A stretch of 30,395 nt of DNA from Victivallales bacterium (GTDB lineage: Bacteria; Verrucomicrobiota; Lentisphaeria; Victivallales; UBA1829). Shown here one piece after another: positions 17,329 to 25,044 of this stretch. Where the stretch lies: the NCBI GenBank assembly GCA_016285335.1, contig JAEEQO010000007.1, positions 1-30,395 on the forward strand, given 5' to 3'. The position numbers were made by a program, and so were the translations under genes. A model generated the notes under the pieces. The model saw only the letters and a list, made by a program, of their open reading frames with translations. It was not told the DNA's origin and did no database searches. Numbering within the stretch: position 1 is the stretch's first letter; each line of letters opens with the position of its first letter.

Positions 17329-20300
17329 TCACAGTGTTTTGTCCTTCAGGATGGTCATGACGTTGACGGATTTTTCTTCCTTGCCGACCGGGACCTTGGT
17401 ATTCAGGTTCAGGCCGCTTCCGGCGGCCATGCCCGTGCCGAGGATGCCGGGGACGATGTCGCTGACGGCGTCCTCGAAGAACGTCGAGTCGCCCTTCTTC
17501 CATCCGCCCGTGATGAACGGGCTTTTCGCCATGGCTTTGGCGTCGAGCGCGCCCCAGGTCCAGCTCTTGCCGTTGCCGACGATGCTGTCGGACTGGGCGT
17601 TTTTGTAATTCGAGTTGAGGAGGTTGACGCGTTCCTTGTAGTTCTGCTGGTTGAACGAGCGGTCGTCCTTGGTCTGGTTGCCCATGTGGAAGGTCGCCTT
17701 CTGGGCGGCGCAGCGCAGCGGCAGGAGCGTGGCGTCCCAGTCCGTTTCGCAGAGGTTCCACATGTCGTGGAACTGCCGTTCGTTGCCGGAGCACGGGCAT
17801 CCGTTCCAGATTGCGGTCTGCGTCTGCGATTCCCCGTTCGGTTCGAACGCGCGGGAGATCGCGTTGGGGTTGTCGCCGTGATCGCCGCCCCAGGCGTCGA
17901 CGGAGACCCAGCGGCCCTTGTCGTCTTTGTTGCCTTTTTCCTGCTTGAGCACGTACGGGCCGTTCGCGTAGGTCAGGTTTTCCGGGTCGCAGGTCGAATC
18001 GTAGGTGATCTGGTACTGGCGTTCCTGGTCGAACTCCCCGTTGCGGCGGGTGTGGCGGACGCCCGCGCGGGCGGCGGACATGGCGACCATGAAGTTGCCT
18101 TCCGGGATGTTGAACGCGGAGAGGACGGTGTGCTCGGCGTCCTTCTGCGTTTCCGTACCGAGCTTTCCGCCCTTCATGTTCCAGAAATTGAAGAGGCGGA
18201 CGAGCGGGTTTGTGTGCTTCATGGCGGCGCCGACTGTGATCGTGCCGTCTCCGGCGAAATAGCGTTCGTTCAGCACCCACGGCTTGCAGCGCGCGCCGAC
18301 GTAGCGGTTGTCGAAGATCTCCTTGTCGTCGCCGTAGATGCGGGCGTGGCCGCGGATGAGGCCGGGATAGGTGTAGTGTCCGAGGACAGTCACGCAGTCG
18401 CCGATGCCGTCGAAGAACATGGCGCAGCTTTCATACTCGTCGCGGGAGAACGTGCGTTCCTTTTCATCGCCCCACAGCGCCTGCATCGGGCGCACGAAGC
18501 CGTCGAACAGGTCCGTGATGTTGTTGTCCATGTATCCGTGCTTGCCGCCGGAAATGGTGCTCGGGATCAGCGGCGGCAGGACATCGAATCCGTGCGGATC
18601 GTGTCCGCAGAACCACTTCGGCAGTCCGAGGTGCGCATAGCCCTCGACGGAAATGTCGATCTCGATGCCGAGAAATTCGATCTCAAGGTCCGCGCTGGGC
18701 AGGTCGCAGTAGATTTTGGGATAATCGAACACCATGCAGACGAGGTAGGCGAACGCCTTGGTCGCGCAGAACCACTTGCCCGAGCCCCAGCGGTATTCGG
18801 AGTACAGCGCGGACGTCGGGTCGGTGATCTTCTCGCACATCGGGTACTTGGCGTAGTCCAGATCGGGGTCGTTTTCGCAGGACGGGTGGACGTCGATGAA
18901 ATTGCCGATCATGTTGCCCACCACGTTGGAGACGGCGTTCCCGATGAGGTCGATGCCCTGCTGCATGATCCCCGAACTTTCCTTCTGGCTTGAAAAATCG
19001 ACCGTCTGACCGCCCTTCGTGGCAAGAGGATCGCCGTCGGAGACCTGCTGGCCGTTGTCGATCGCGTCCTGACGGATCTCGTCCATCCTGTCGCGGAGAT
19101 CGGCCTCGTTCGAAATGCCGCTGCCCGATCCGCCGCCTCCGCCGCCTCCGAAACTTCCGCTCAGATACCCCTTGATCGCGTTGGTCACGTTGTTGGTGAG
19201 GTTCATGAAGTCCAGCAGATGGTTGCCGCGCCAGACGGCGTCCTTGGAACTGCCGCCGTTGCCGCTCGAGAGGAACCCGGCGTTATTTTCGTTCAGGTTG
19301 GCGTCCTTGTAGACGCGCTGGATGCCCTGCATCCCCTCGTCGCGGACCATCGTGGCGGTGTGATCCTTCGCGGAATGCTTGAACGAGACTTTCTTCAGCG
19401 GGGAGGGATCGTAGGAATGGTCCTTGCCGTCGCTGTAGAGGGCTTTCCCGCGGATGAACCACTGGTCGAGGCCGAACGCGGCCGAGGAATCGTTCAGGAG
19501 CGCCGGGAAGTGCTGGAGCAGCGTCTTGGACGCGGAATCCGCGGACGGCATGTTCAGGAACAGCATTTCCTCCGCCTCGGTGTTGTGCAGCGGGGAGAAG
19601 AACGACTTCGGAGCGTCGCCCTTCGCGGCCTCGTCGTCGTACGGGTTTTTGCCTTCCGGGATGTGGATGCTGATGAAGAAATCGTCCAGGCCGCCGCCGC
19701 GCGGGTCCGCGAGCATGGATTTCAGCGTGCTTTCCGCGGTCATCTTCATAGCGACGGTCATCTGGCTGTTGATGCGCTCCAGCGCCTTGTTCATGTTTTC
19801 GATGTTCGACTTGTCGTAGTCGATCCATTTGCCGAGGAGTTCGCCCCAGCCCGACGGCCCGGACCCCTTGTCGAGGAATTTCAGGACGTTCAGGAACTTG
19901 TTTATGTTCTCGTAGGTGGTGAACTTGTCGGTGACCGCCTCGATGCCGGACGTCGCCAGCGAGTTCAGGAAGCCTTCATTCTTCGGGTGGTTGAGGCGGA
20001 TGTTGTGGCCTTTGCGGTCCCCGACCTCCAGTCCGCACCACCAGCCGTGCCCTTCCTCGCCATGCCACACCCCCTCGATCTCGCCTCCCAGCTGGCCGGA
20101 GCAGTCCAGGCCGAGGATCTTCGAGATCGCGCCCGAAACGACCAGTTCCAGCAGCGCCCACCAGCCGAGCTCCTTGTCCACGGCGAGCACGATGTTGTCG
20201 TTGTATTCCTCCGCGTTCGCGAGGTCCTCGCCGAACCGCTTGCAGGTGAGCTTCAGCCAGCGGTAGGTGATATAGTCCATCTGGCGGTTGGTCATCTGGA

Positions 20301-20565
20301 CGTAGCTCCAGGCCATCGCCCGGTTCACCGCCGCCATGCGGCTCAGGCCGTCCGCCTGCACTACCGCCGCGGAATACGCCGCCGCGTCGCATGCGTTCTG
20401 GATCTTGATCTTCTGGTGGATGGTCTCGCCGACGGCGTAGACGAATGCGCAGAGGACGAAGATGAACAGGAAGATCGCGAGCGTGGACATGACCACGAAT
20501 CCCTCGGAGTCCTTGCGGAGTCCGGCGATCCTGTGCCACAGATAATTGAACGTGCGTCTGATCAT
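17329..20565 (-). CDS. Giant TadG-like pilus assembly protein (1078 aa)
   Basis: 1078 residues. The N-terminus has one membrane helix (about 23-46) followed by KIQNACDAAAYSAAVVQADG and MAAVNRAMAW, the pattern of TadG/Flp-assembly proteins. The position that would be Glu+5 after Gly22 is Ser, so it is probably an uncut membrane anchor. The remainder is periplasmic: helical stretches to about 290, Asp/Asn-rich loops, a GGGGGGGSGSG linker near residue 485, then a Cys-containing region (CDLPSADLE, GCPCSGNERQFHD) to the end. TadG proteins are usually about 400-600 residues, so this is exceptionally long. It lies 15 bases after tadE and 14 before the second TadE-like gene, in one operon. Confidence 0.85.
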   Translation of the reverse strand: MIRRTFNYLWHRIAGLRKDSEGFVVMSTLAIFLFIFVLCAFVYAVGETIHQKIKIQNACDAAAYSAAVVQADGLSRMAAVNRAMAWSYVQMTNRQMDYITYRWLKLTCKRFGEDLANAEEYNDNIVLAVDKELGWWALLELVVSGAISKILGLDCSGQLGGEIEGVWHGEEGHGWWCGLEVGDRKGHNIRLNHPKNEGFLNSLATSGIEAVTDKFTTYENINKFLNVLKFLDKGSGPSGWGELLGKWIDYDKSNIENMNKALERINSQMTVAMKMTAESTLKSMLADPRGGGLDDFFISIHIPEGKNPYDDEAAKGDAPKSFFSPLHNTEAEEMLFLNMPSADSASKTLLQHFPALLNDSSAAFGLDQWFIRGKALYSDGKDHSYDPSPLKKVSFKHSAKDHTATMVRDEGMQGIQRVYKDANLNENNAGFLSSGNGGSSKDAVWRGNHLLDFMNLTNNVTNAIKGYLSGSFGGGGGGGSGSGISNEADLRDRMDEIRQDAIDNGQQVSDGDPLATKGGQTVDFSSQKESSGIMQQGIDLIGNAVSNVVGNMIGNFIDVHPSCENDPDLDYAKYPMCEKITDPTSALYSEYRWGSGKWFCATKAFAYLVCMVFDYPKIYCDLPSADLEIEFLGIEIDISVEGYAHLGLPKWFCGHDPHGFDVLPPLIPSTISGGKHGYMDNNITDLFDGFVRPMQALWGDEKERTFSRDEYESCAMFFDGIGDCVTVLGHYTYPGLIRGHARIYGDDKEIFDNRYVGARCKPWVLNERYFAGDGTITVGAAMKHTNPLVRLFNFWNMKGGKLGTETQKDAEHTVLSAFNIPEGNFMVAMSAARAGVRHTRRNGEFDQERQYQITYDSTCDPENLTYANGPYVLKQEKGNKDDKGRWVSVDAWGGDHGDNPNAISRAFEPNGESQTQTAIWNGCPCSGNERQFHDMWNLCETDWDATLLPLRCAAQKATFHMGNQTKDDRSFNQQNYKERVNLLNSNYKNAQSDSIVGNGKSWTWGALDAKAMAKSPFITGGWKKGDSTFFEDAVSDIVPGILGTGMAAGSGLNLNTKVPVGKEEKSVNVMTILKDKTL

Positions 20566-20580
20566 TTCCGGTCTATGAGG

Positions 20581-21360
20581 TTATTTTCCCGTCACGGGAT
20601 AGGTGTCTGTCTTGTATGGTTTCGCCATGGTGCAGCTTTCCTCCAGGACGATGCTGTAGAATTTCCAGTCGCCGGACTCCGTGTAGTTCCCGGACGACTG
20701 GAGGTTCGCGTGGACCTGCGAACCGTTCGTGGCGGTGAAGCCGCCGACGCCGATCGAGTCGGCCGTGCTGATCCCGCCCTGGTTTGCGCCGAAGAAATAG
20801 GCGACGACCGGGCCTCCGAGCGGGATGAAGAGCGGGAAGCGGAACTTGACGCGGACGGTCGCCGCGGGGAACTGGTCTTCGATGGAGCCGCCGCCGCCCG
20901 AATTGCCGTTGCTCCCGATGGATTCGAACTCGCTCACCTCGACCGAGACCTGGTTGCGGATGTTCGACGACATCGGGACCGAGAACGTCCCGATTTTGAA
21001 GTTGTTGAGTTCGTTGAGCGCGCCTGCGCTGGAATAGATCATGCCGGATCCGCCGGACATGTCCATGCCGCCGATCGACCAGCTGATCCAGGACAGCACG
21101 GCGCATGCGGCATCATGCACGACGCCCGACCGGACGGGGCCGCCGGTCTTCCAGCTGCCGTCGCCCTGTTTCGTTGCGCCGTAGTCCGCGGGATTATAAA
21201 CCAAAGTGGCACGGGCCCCGCAATAAGCGGCATAATAGGTCATCTGCTTCGCCGTCCAGACGAACGTCATCTGGATCACGAAAAACACGACCATGACGAA
21301 AATCGGAAGCACCAGCACGGTTTCCATCATGATCGAACCGCTGTCCTGCCGGAATTTCAT
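20581..21360 (-). CDS. tadE: TadE-like pseudopilin
   Basis: 259 residues, starting in a 4-base ATGA overlap with the tadV stop. The prepilin site is MKFRQDSG / SIMMETVLVLP: Gly8 before the cut, Glu at +5 and a long hydrophobic helix to about residue 34. This is typical of TadE. The outside part has two or three Cys, Gly/Ser-rich stretches and a basic end, and is probably beta-rich. It should be processed by the adjacent TadV and located in the periplasm, where TadE supports pilus assembly. Confidence 0.9.
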   Translation of the reverse strand: MKFRQDSGSIMMETVLVLPIFVMVVFFVIQMTFVWTAKQMTYYAAYCGARATLVYNPADYGATKQGDGSWKTGGPVRSGVVHDAACAVLSWISWSIGGMDMSGGSGMIYSSAGALNELNNFKIGTFSVPMSSNIRNQVSVEVSEFESIGSNGNSGGGGSIEDQFPAATVRVKFRFPLFIPLGGPVVAYFFGANQGGISTADSIGVGGFTATNGSQVHANLQSSGNYTESGDWKFYSIVLEESCTMAKPYKTDTYPVTGK

Positions 21361-21896
21361 ATCGGCCTTTCCACGTAATATGCGTAAATCAGTGTGAAAA
21401 CGGTTCCCAGCGCGATCGCCACGCCGAACGGAACACGTTCCTTTTCATCGTTTTTGGGCGGCAGGTTCTCCGCCCCTTTTTTGCGGTCGTACCGCCAGTC
21501 GAAAATAACCCGGAGCCAGTGCTTGAGCCTGGACGACCTTACACGTCCGAATGCCAGCATCACCAGCCCGAGAAGCAGCCCGGTCAGCGAAATGAAGAGC
21601 ATTTCCGCGCAGCAGTAACGCCAACCGGTGAAAATGCCCGCGGCAGCGATCATTTTCAGGTCGCCGCCGCCGGCGCCCTTCACGAGGAAGGGCAGTAGAA
21701 GAAACAATGCGCAGACCAGGCCTCCGAGCAAGCCGTCCAGAAGACCCCCGATGCCGCCGAACACGAACCGCCAGACGATGCCGAGGACGGCAAGGCCGAG
21801 CGTGTAGGCGTTCGGAAGACGCCGGTATTTGCAGTCGTGCCAGCAGAGGATCGCCAGCAGCGGCACGGTGATGCAGAGGGTCCAAATCCAGATCAT
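21357..21896 (-). CDS. tadV: Prepilin peptidase (type IV, TadV/CpaA family)
   Basis: 179 residues with several hydrophobic helices and the two catalytic aspartates of A24 aspartic proteases: Asp21 in CWHDCKYRRLPN and Asp79 in GAGGGDLKM (GxGD). It lacks the N-terminal methylase domain of PilD, as is normal for TadV/CpaA. It cleaves the Gly|X bond of Flp, TadE and similar substrates at the inner face of the membrane. Gene order flp-tadV is conserved in Tad loci. It has a long charged cytoplasmic loop (RYDRKKGAENLPPKNDEKE) before the last helix. Confidence 0.94.
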   Translation of the reverse strand: MIWIWTLCITVPLLAILCWHDCKYRRLPNAYTLGLAVLGIVWRFVFGGIGGLLDGLLGGLVCALFLLLPFLVKGAGGGDLKMIAAAGIFTGWRYCCAEMLFISLTGLLLGLVMLAFGRVRSSRLKHWLRVIFDWRYDRKKGAENLPPKNDEKERVPFGVAIALGTVFTLIYAYYVERPI

Positions 21897-21938
21897 GAAC
21901 GGGTTTCCCGGAGGTGGTCTGTTTCAGCTGTGCGCCGA

Positions 21939-22319
21939 TCAGGTCCCGGAGCCGGAGCCGCCACCGGAGCCGCCGCTGGACTGAGTGGCCCGGGCATCGG
22001 TGAAGTCGCCGCCGAGCTCGTTGCCGGCCTTGACGGCAGTCTCGTTCTCCGAGGCCATTTTCTCCTGCTCTTTGCGGTAGTCAGAGCCGACCTTTTCGAC
22101 TTCGGAGACTTTGGTCGAGGTCATCGTCTGGTTGGTCTTGTCGAGCATGTTGCGGAGGTTGCCGCCGAACACCATGACGAGACCGACGACCGCGGCTGCG
22201 ACGAGCAGAGCGATCACGATGTACTCCATGGCCACGGCACCGGATTCCTCGCCGAGGACGCGGCGGAGGGCACGGCCGCAAAGAGACTTCTTTGCGCGTT
22301 GGAACAGCAGAGATTTCAT
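21939..22319 (-). CDS. flp: Flp-type major pilin with long C-terminal tail
   Basis: 126 residues with a strong ribosome site AAAGGAG seven bases before the ATG. The basic leader (27 residues) ends in EESG and is followed by AVAMEYIVIALLVAAAVVGL, so the cut is after Gly27 with Glu at +5 and Tyr at +6, the Flp signature. The helix continues to about residue 53. The mature protein would be about 99 residues. Most Flp pilins are 50-70, so this one has an extra charged helix (KVGSDYRKEQEKMASENE) and a Gly/Ser tail (SSGGSGGGSGSGT). It lies directly upstream of tadV in the Tad operon. Confidence 0.93.
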   Translation of the reverse strand: MKSLLFQRAKKSLCGRALRRVLGEESGAVAMEYIVIALLVAAAVVGLVMVFGGNLRNMLDKTNQTMTSTKVSEVEKVGSDYRKEQEKMASENETAVKAGNELGGDFTDARATQSSGGSGGGSGSGT

Positions 22320-22439
22320 GTTTTTCTCCTTTGTTGGGTGTGGGGTTTTAGCCTTGAGGCTGTTTGGGTTTGTTTGGGTTTGTTATTTGGTACGGATGGA
22401 ACGGTATTTCAGTTTGTTTTTTCAAGGGGCTCTCTTTTT
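22320..22439 (-). promoter_or_regulatory. 120-base AT-richer leader before flp
   Basis: This is the longest gap inside the Tad run, separating the minor prepilin from flp. It contains tandem gtttgggttt words (22361-22383), a small palindrome agccttgaggct (22350-22361) and A/T tracts. No good -35/-10 pair or strong hairpin terminator is visible. It could hold an internal promoter or an mRNA-stabilising leader for high flp expression, but the sequence does not decide this. Confidence 0.35.
22326..22332 (-). promoter_or_regulatory. Strong ribosome binding site of flp
   Basis: AAAGGAG on the minus strand ends six bases before the flp ATG. It is the best Shine-Dalgarno match of the pilus operon, as expected for the most abundant structural subunit. 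Confidence 0.8.
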
Positions 22440-22643
22440 TCAGGGGATCGGCATTGCGATCCCGGTCAGCACCCGCTGGAAGTACGCCACGAGCGGTTTC
22501 CCGATATCCTCGGTGAACCCGACGCCCGGCTCGAAGATCTGGATCGCGAAGATCCAGAAGACCACGCCGACGGAAAGCATGAGGACATACTCCAGCATCA
22601 TGGAGCCGTCCGATTCCGCAAGGATGTTCCGCAGGCGCCGCAT
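22440..22643 (-). CDS. Minor Flp-like prepilin (67 aa)
   Basis: 67 residues from the ATG at 22643, chosen for GGAG eight bases upstream and because it begins two bases after the stop of the preceding gene. The leader MRRLRNILAESDG is followed by SMMLEYVLMLSVGVVFW: Gly13 before the cut, Glu at +5 and Tyr at +6, as in Flp pilins. The mature peptide would be 54 residues, the normal size of Flp, with an aromatic end (YFQRVLTGIAMPIP). It differs strongly from the longer Flp encoded next, so it is either a minor pilin or an alternative subunit. Confidence 0.86.
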   Translation of the reverse strand: MRRLRNILAESDGSMMLEYVLMLSVGVVFWIFAIQIFEPGVGFTEDIGKPLVAYFQRVLTGIAMPIP

Positions 22644-22645
22644 CG

Positions 22646-25039
22646 TCACTTCTCCGCCGGGACCTGGTCGGCCCACGGCTGTTTCAGGAGCGCATCGCCG
22701 GGGATGCCGGTCCTGATGATCTTCTTCTCGTTTTCGATGCGCTGTTCGGGCGTCGTGTCCAGGCTCTGTTCGTTCAGCTTGGAGACTTTTGCGCGGAGCG
22801 CCTTCAGGGAAGCGCTCACGTCCTTCGCGAGTTCGTCCGCCTTGAACAGCGTCCAGTTGTCCGGCACCAGGCAGTGCGCCACGCCGCCGGCGATGATGCC
22901 GTCGCGGGTGTCGTCGCTTTCCTGATACTCGTTGTACATCTTTTCGATCAGCTCGTTGCGCTGGTTCAGGATGTCCTTGGCGCGCTTCAGGTACTTGGTG
23001 AGGGTGTTTTTCGAGTCGTTTTCCGCGAGCATGCGCTGCATGGCGTGGTAGTACGACGACTGCTTCATCGGCTCGCAGAACGACACGAAGATCTCGATGT
23101 TGCTGAAGAGGTCCTTGGCTACGAACAGGGTCGGCTTGAAGCGTTCCTCGAAGATCGTGGTGTCGAAGTCGCCGCCGATGGAACGCAGATATTCCCAGAA
23201 GGCGTAGACGCCGAGGATCTGGTCGTATTTGCTGCGTGCGGTCTTTTCCGAGTAGGACGGCTGCGGCTTTTCGATGCAGTCGCAGGCCAGGACTTTTTCC
23301 CAGACATCGTCGTCGAACACGGTTTCGAGCAGATCCGAATCCATGCCGGGCGCGATGTTATTGTCCTTGAAGATGGTCTGGAAATTCTTCATCTGCATGG
23401 ACATGAGCTTCAGGCGCTGGTTGTCCTGCTCCATTTCCAGGCGGCAGACGGACAGGTTCGGGGAGAGGATGCATGCCTCGTTGGACGGCAGATGCAGGTC
23501 TTCCTTGAACTTGGCGAACTCGAACTGCGCGAGCTGGAGATAGTTTTCGTCGAGGATGAGGCGGCTGTCGCGGAGTTCGCCGAGGACCGCCAGAAGCTTC
23601 TTGCACATGATGTCCGTGCTGGCGGAAGACGCCTGCCCGTTTTTCTTGCGCTGTCCCGTGCGTTCGACCGACTTGTCGCGCAGTTTTGTCAGCTCGGCGA
23701 TGGTCTGGTCGAGCTTCGCCGCGGCGACGCAGTTGCCCATGATGGTCTGGATCTCGTTGTGTTCTTCGATCTGTTTTTCCATTTCGTTGACCAGGTCCAG
23801 GGCATCGGCCTGCATGGCGGTCTGGTACGGCTGCGGGTTCTTCCTGCACGCTTCCAGCGATTCCTTCAGCTTGGACTGCGCGTTCTTCAGCGCCGTGATG
23901 CTCTCCTCCGACTGCGTCATGAGGTCGTCGGCGGCGAGCAGGTTGGAGAGCAGTTCCTGCGTCTCCTGCGCCTTCTTCATTTCCACGGAGGCGTTGGAGA
24001 CGTTCCACTGCCAGCGTTCGCGGTCGGCCGACGTGATCTTGCTGAACAAGTCGTTGGCATCGTAGAAATCGCCCAGGCCGGGCTGTCCGGACAGGATCGT
24101 CTGGATCTTGTTCCAGGTCTCATACGTCTCCTTCCAGACATCGAGCTTGCGGGAGAGGTCGAGACGCTGCGAGGCGTCGGAATCCGCGCCGCGCGCGGTC
24201 GTGGCGGTGACGAGCACTTCCTTCGCCTTCTCGAATTCGCCTCTGGCGGCGAGTTTTTCCGCCGACAGGCGGATGCTCTTGGCGGAGGGCGAGATGGTCT
24301 GGAACGCGAAATAGCCGCCCAGCACGATGGCGAGGGTGGCCGCGACGATCCCGATCTTCAGGAAGAGATGCGAGCGGATGTGGACGACGGTCTTGTCCCA
24401 GAACCGGAATTCGAGGTAGGCGATGGAGATGATGTCGCCGTCCTTCAGCATGCGTCCGGTCTCGGCATTTTCCTCCGTCAGCGGGGTCCCGTTGATCTTC
24501 GTCCCGTTCCGGCTGCCCATGTCCTTGATCCAGCACGTGTCGTCGGAATGGTTTTCCAGCGTGGCGTGGAGCTTGGAGACCAGGCTGTCGTTCAGGACGA
24601 TGTCGCAGTCGCTGGCCGCGCCCATCTTGGTGCAGGATTTTGTCAGCAGATAGAGCTTGCCGCGGTCCTGGCCCGTCAGCTGTTCCAGCTTGTGGTACTG
24701 CTCCGTCTGCTTCTTCTTGCCCGTTTCGACGGGCTTTTCGATGTAGAGCTTGCAGTCGCCGATGCTGTAGACGTCGCCGGGGGTCAGGCGCCGTTCCTGG
24801 ATCTTGCTCCCCATGTAGTAGATGCCGTTGCGGCTCTTCAGGTCCTGGATGAAGCATTTCTTCCCCTTGAGGAATATCTTCGCGTGGACGCCGCTGGCGC
24901 TGCGGTCATCCTTCGGGATCCGCCAGGTGCACTGTTCGCTGCGGCCGATGGTGATCTCGCCGTTCAGCTCGCCGGAGGTGGTCTCGCGGACGACGGATCC
25001 GTTGAATTCAAGCCGGATGATCAGGGATGATTTTTTCAT
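22646..25039 (-). CDS. Twin-FHA membrane protein with long helical C-terminus (797 aa)
   Basis: 797 residues from the ATG at 25039, placed by GGAA about 11 bases upstream; an ATG at 25048, overlapping the upstream stop as ATGA, is an alternative. Two FHA domains lie at about 28-100 (TIGRSEQC, SGVHAKI, KSRNGIYY) and 130-215 (MGAASDCDIVLND, VSKLHATL, GSRNGTKING). Both keep most phosphothreonine-binding residues; the second lacks the usual Arg after Gly. A membrane helix follows (about 225-248), then about 550 residues that are nearly all helical and charged, probably coiled-coil or repeats, outside the cytoplasm. It sits between the FHA-membrane gene and the prepilins, a position not expected in a standard Tad operon. 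It likely reads phosphorylation inside and transmits to periplasmic pilus parts. Confidence 0.87.
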   Translation of the reverse strand: MKKSSLIIRLEFNGSVVRETTSGELNGEITIGRSEQCTWRIPKDDRSASGVHAKIFLKGKKCFIQDLKSRNGIYYMGSKIQERRLTPGDVYSIGDCKLYIEKPVETGKKKQTEQYHKLEQLTGQDRGKLYLLTKSCTKMGAASDCDIVLNDSLVSKLHATLENHSDDTCWIKDMGSRNGTKINGTPLTEENAETGRMLKDGDIISIAYLEFRFWDKTVVHIRSHLFLKIGIVAATLAIVLGGYFAFQTISPSAKSIRLSAEKLAARGEFEKAKEVLVTATTARGADSDASQRLDLSRKLDVWKETYETWNKIQTILSGQPGLGDFYDANDLFSKITSADRERWQWNVSNASVEMKKAQETQELLSNLLAADDLMTQSEESITALKNAQSKLKESLEACRKNPQPYQTAMQADALDLVNEMEKQIEEHNEIQTIMGNCVAAAKLDQTIAELTKLRDKSVERTGQRKKNGQASSASTDIMCKKLLAVLGELRDSRLILDENYLQLAQFEFAKFKEDLHLPSNEACILSPNLSVCRLEMEQDNQRLKLMSMQMKNFQTIFKDNNIAPGMDSDLLETVFDDDVWEKVLACDCIEKPQPSYSEKTARSKYDQILGVYAFWEYLRSIGGDFDTTIFEERFKPTLFVAKDLFSNIEIFVSFCEPMKQSSYYHAMQRMLAENDSKNTLTKYLKRAKDILNQRNELIEKMYNEYQESDDTRDGIIAGGVAHCLVPDNWTLFKADELAKDVSASLKALRAKVSKLNEQSLDTTPEQRIENEKKIIRTGIPGDALLKQPWADQVPAEK

Positions 25040-25044
25040 GGGGA

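Noticed and set aside
17315..18280. Upstream extension of the second TadE-like frame
   Set aside because: The extension overlaps the TadG-like gene in another frame and is Arg/Gln-rich noise. The ATG at 17314 begins a proper prepilin leader.
19219..21378. 719-codon plus-strand frame opposite the TadG-like and tadE genes
   Set aside because: It is antisense to genes with clear membrane anchors and prepilin motifs, and its own translation has no hydrophobic or domain pattern.
21897..21938. Small cggg-aaa-cccg hairpin between flp and tadV as attenuator
   Set aside because: The four-base stem lacks a T-run and is likely to arise by chance in GC-rich DNA.
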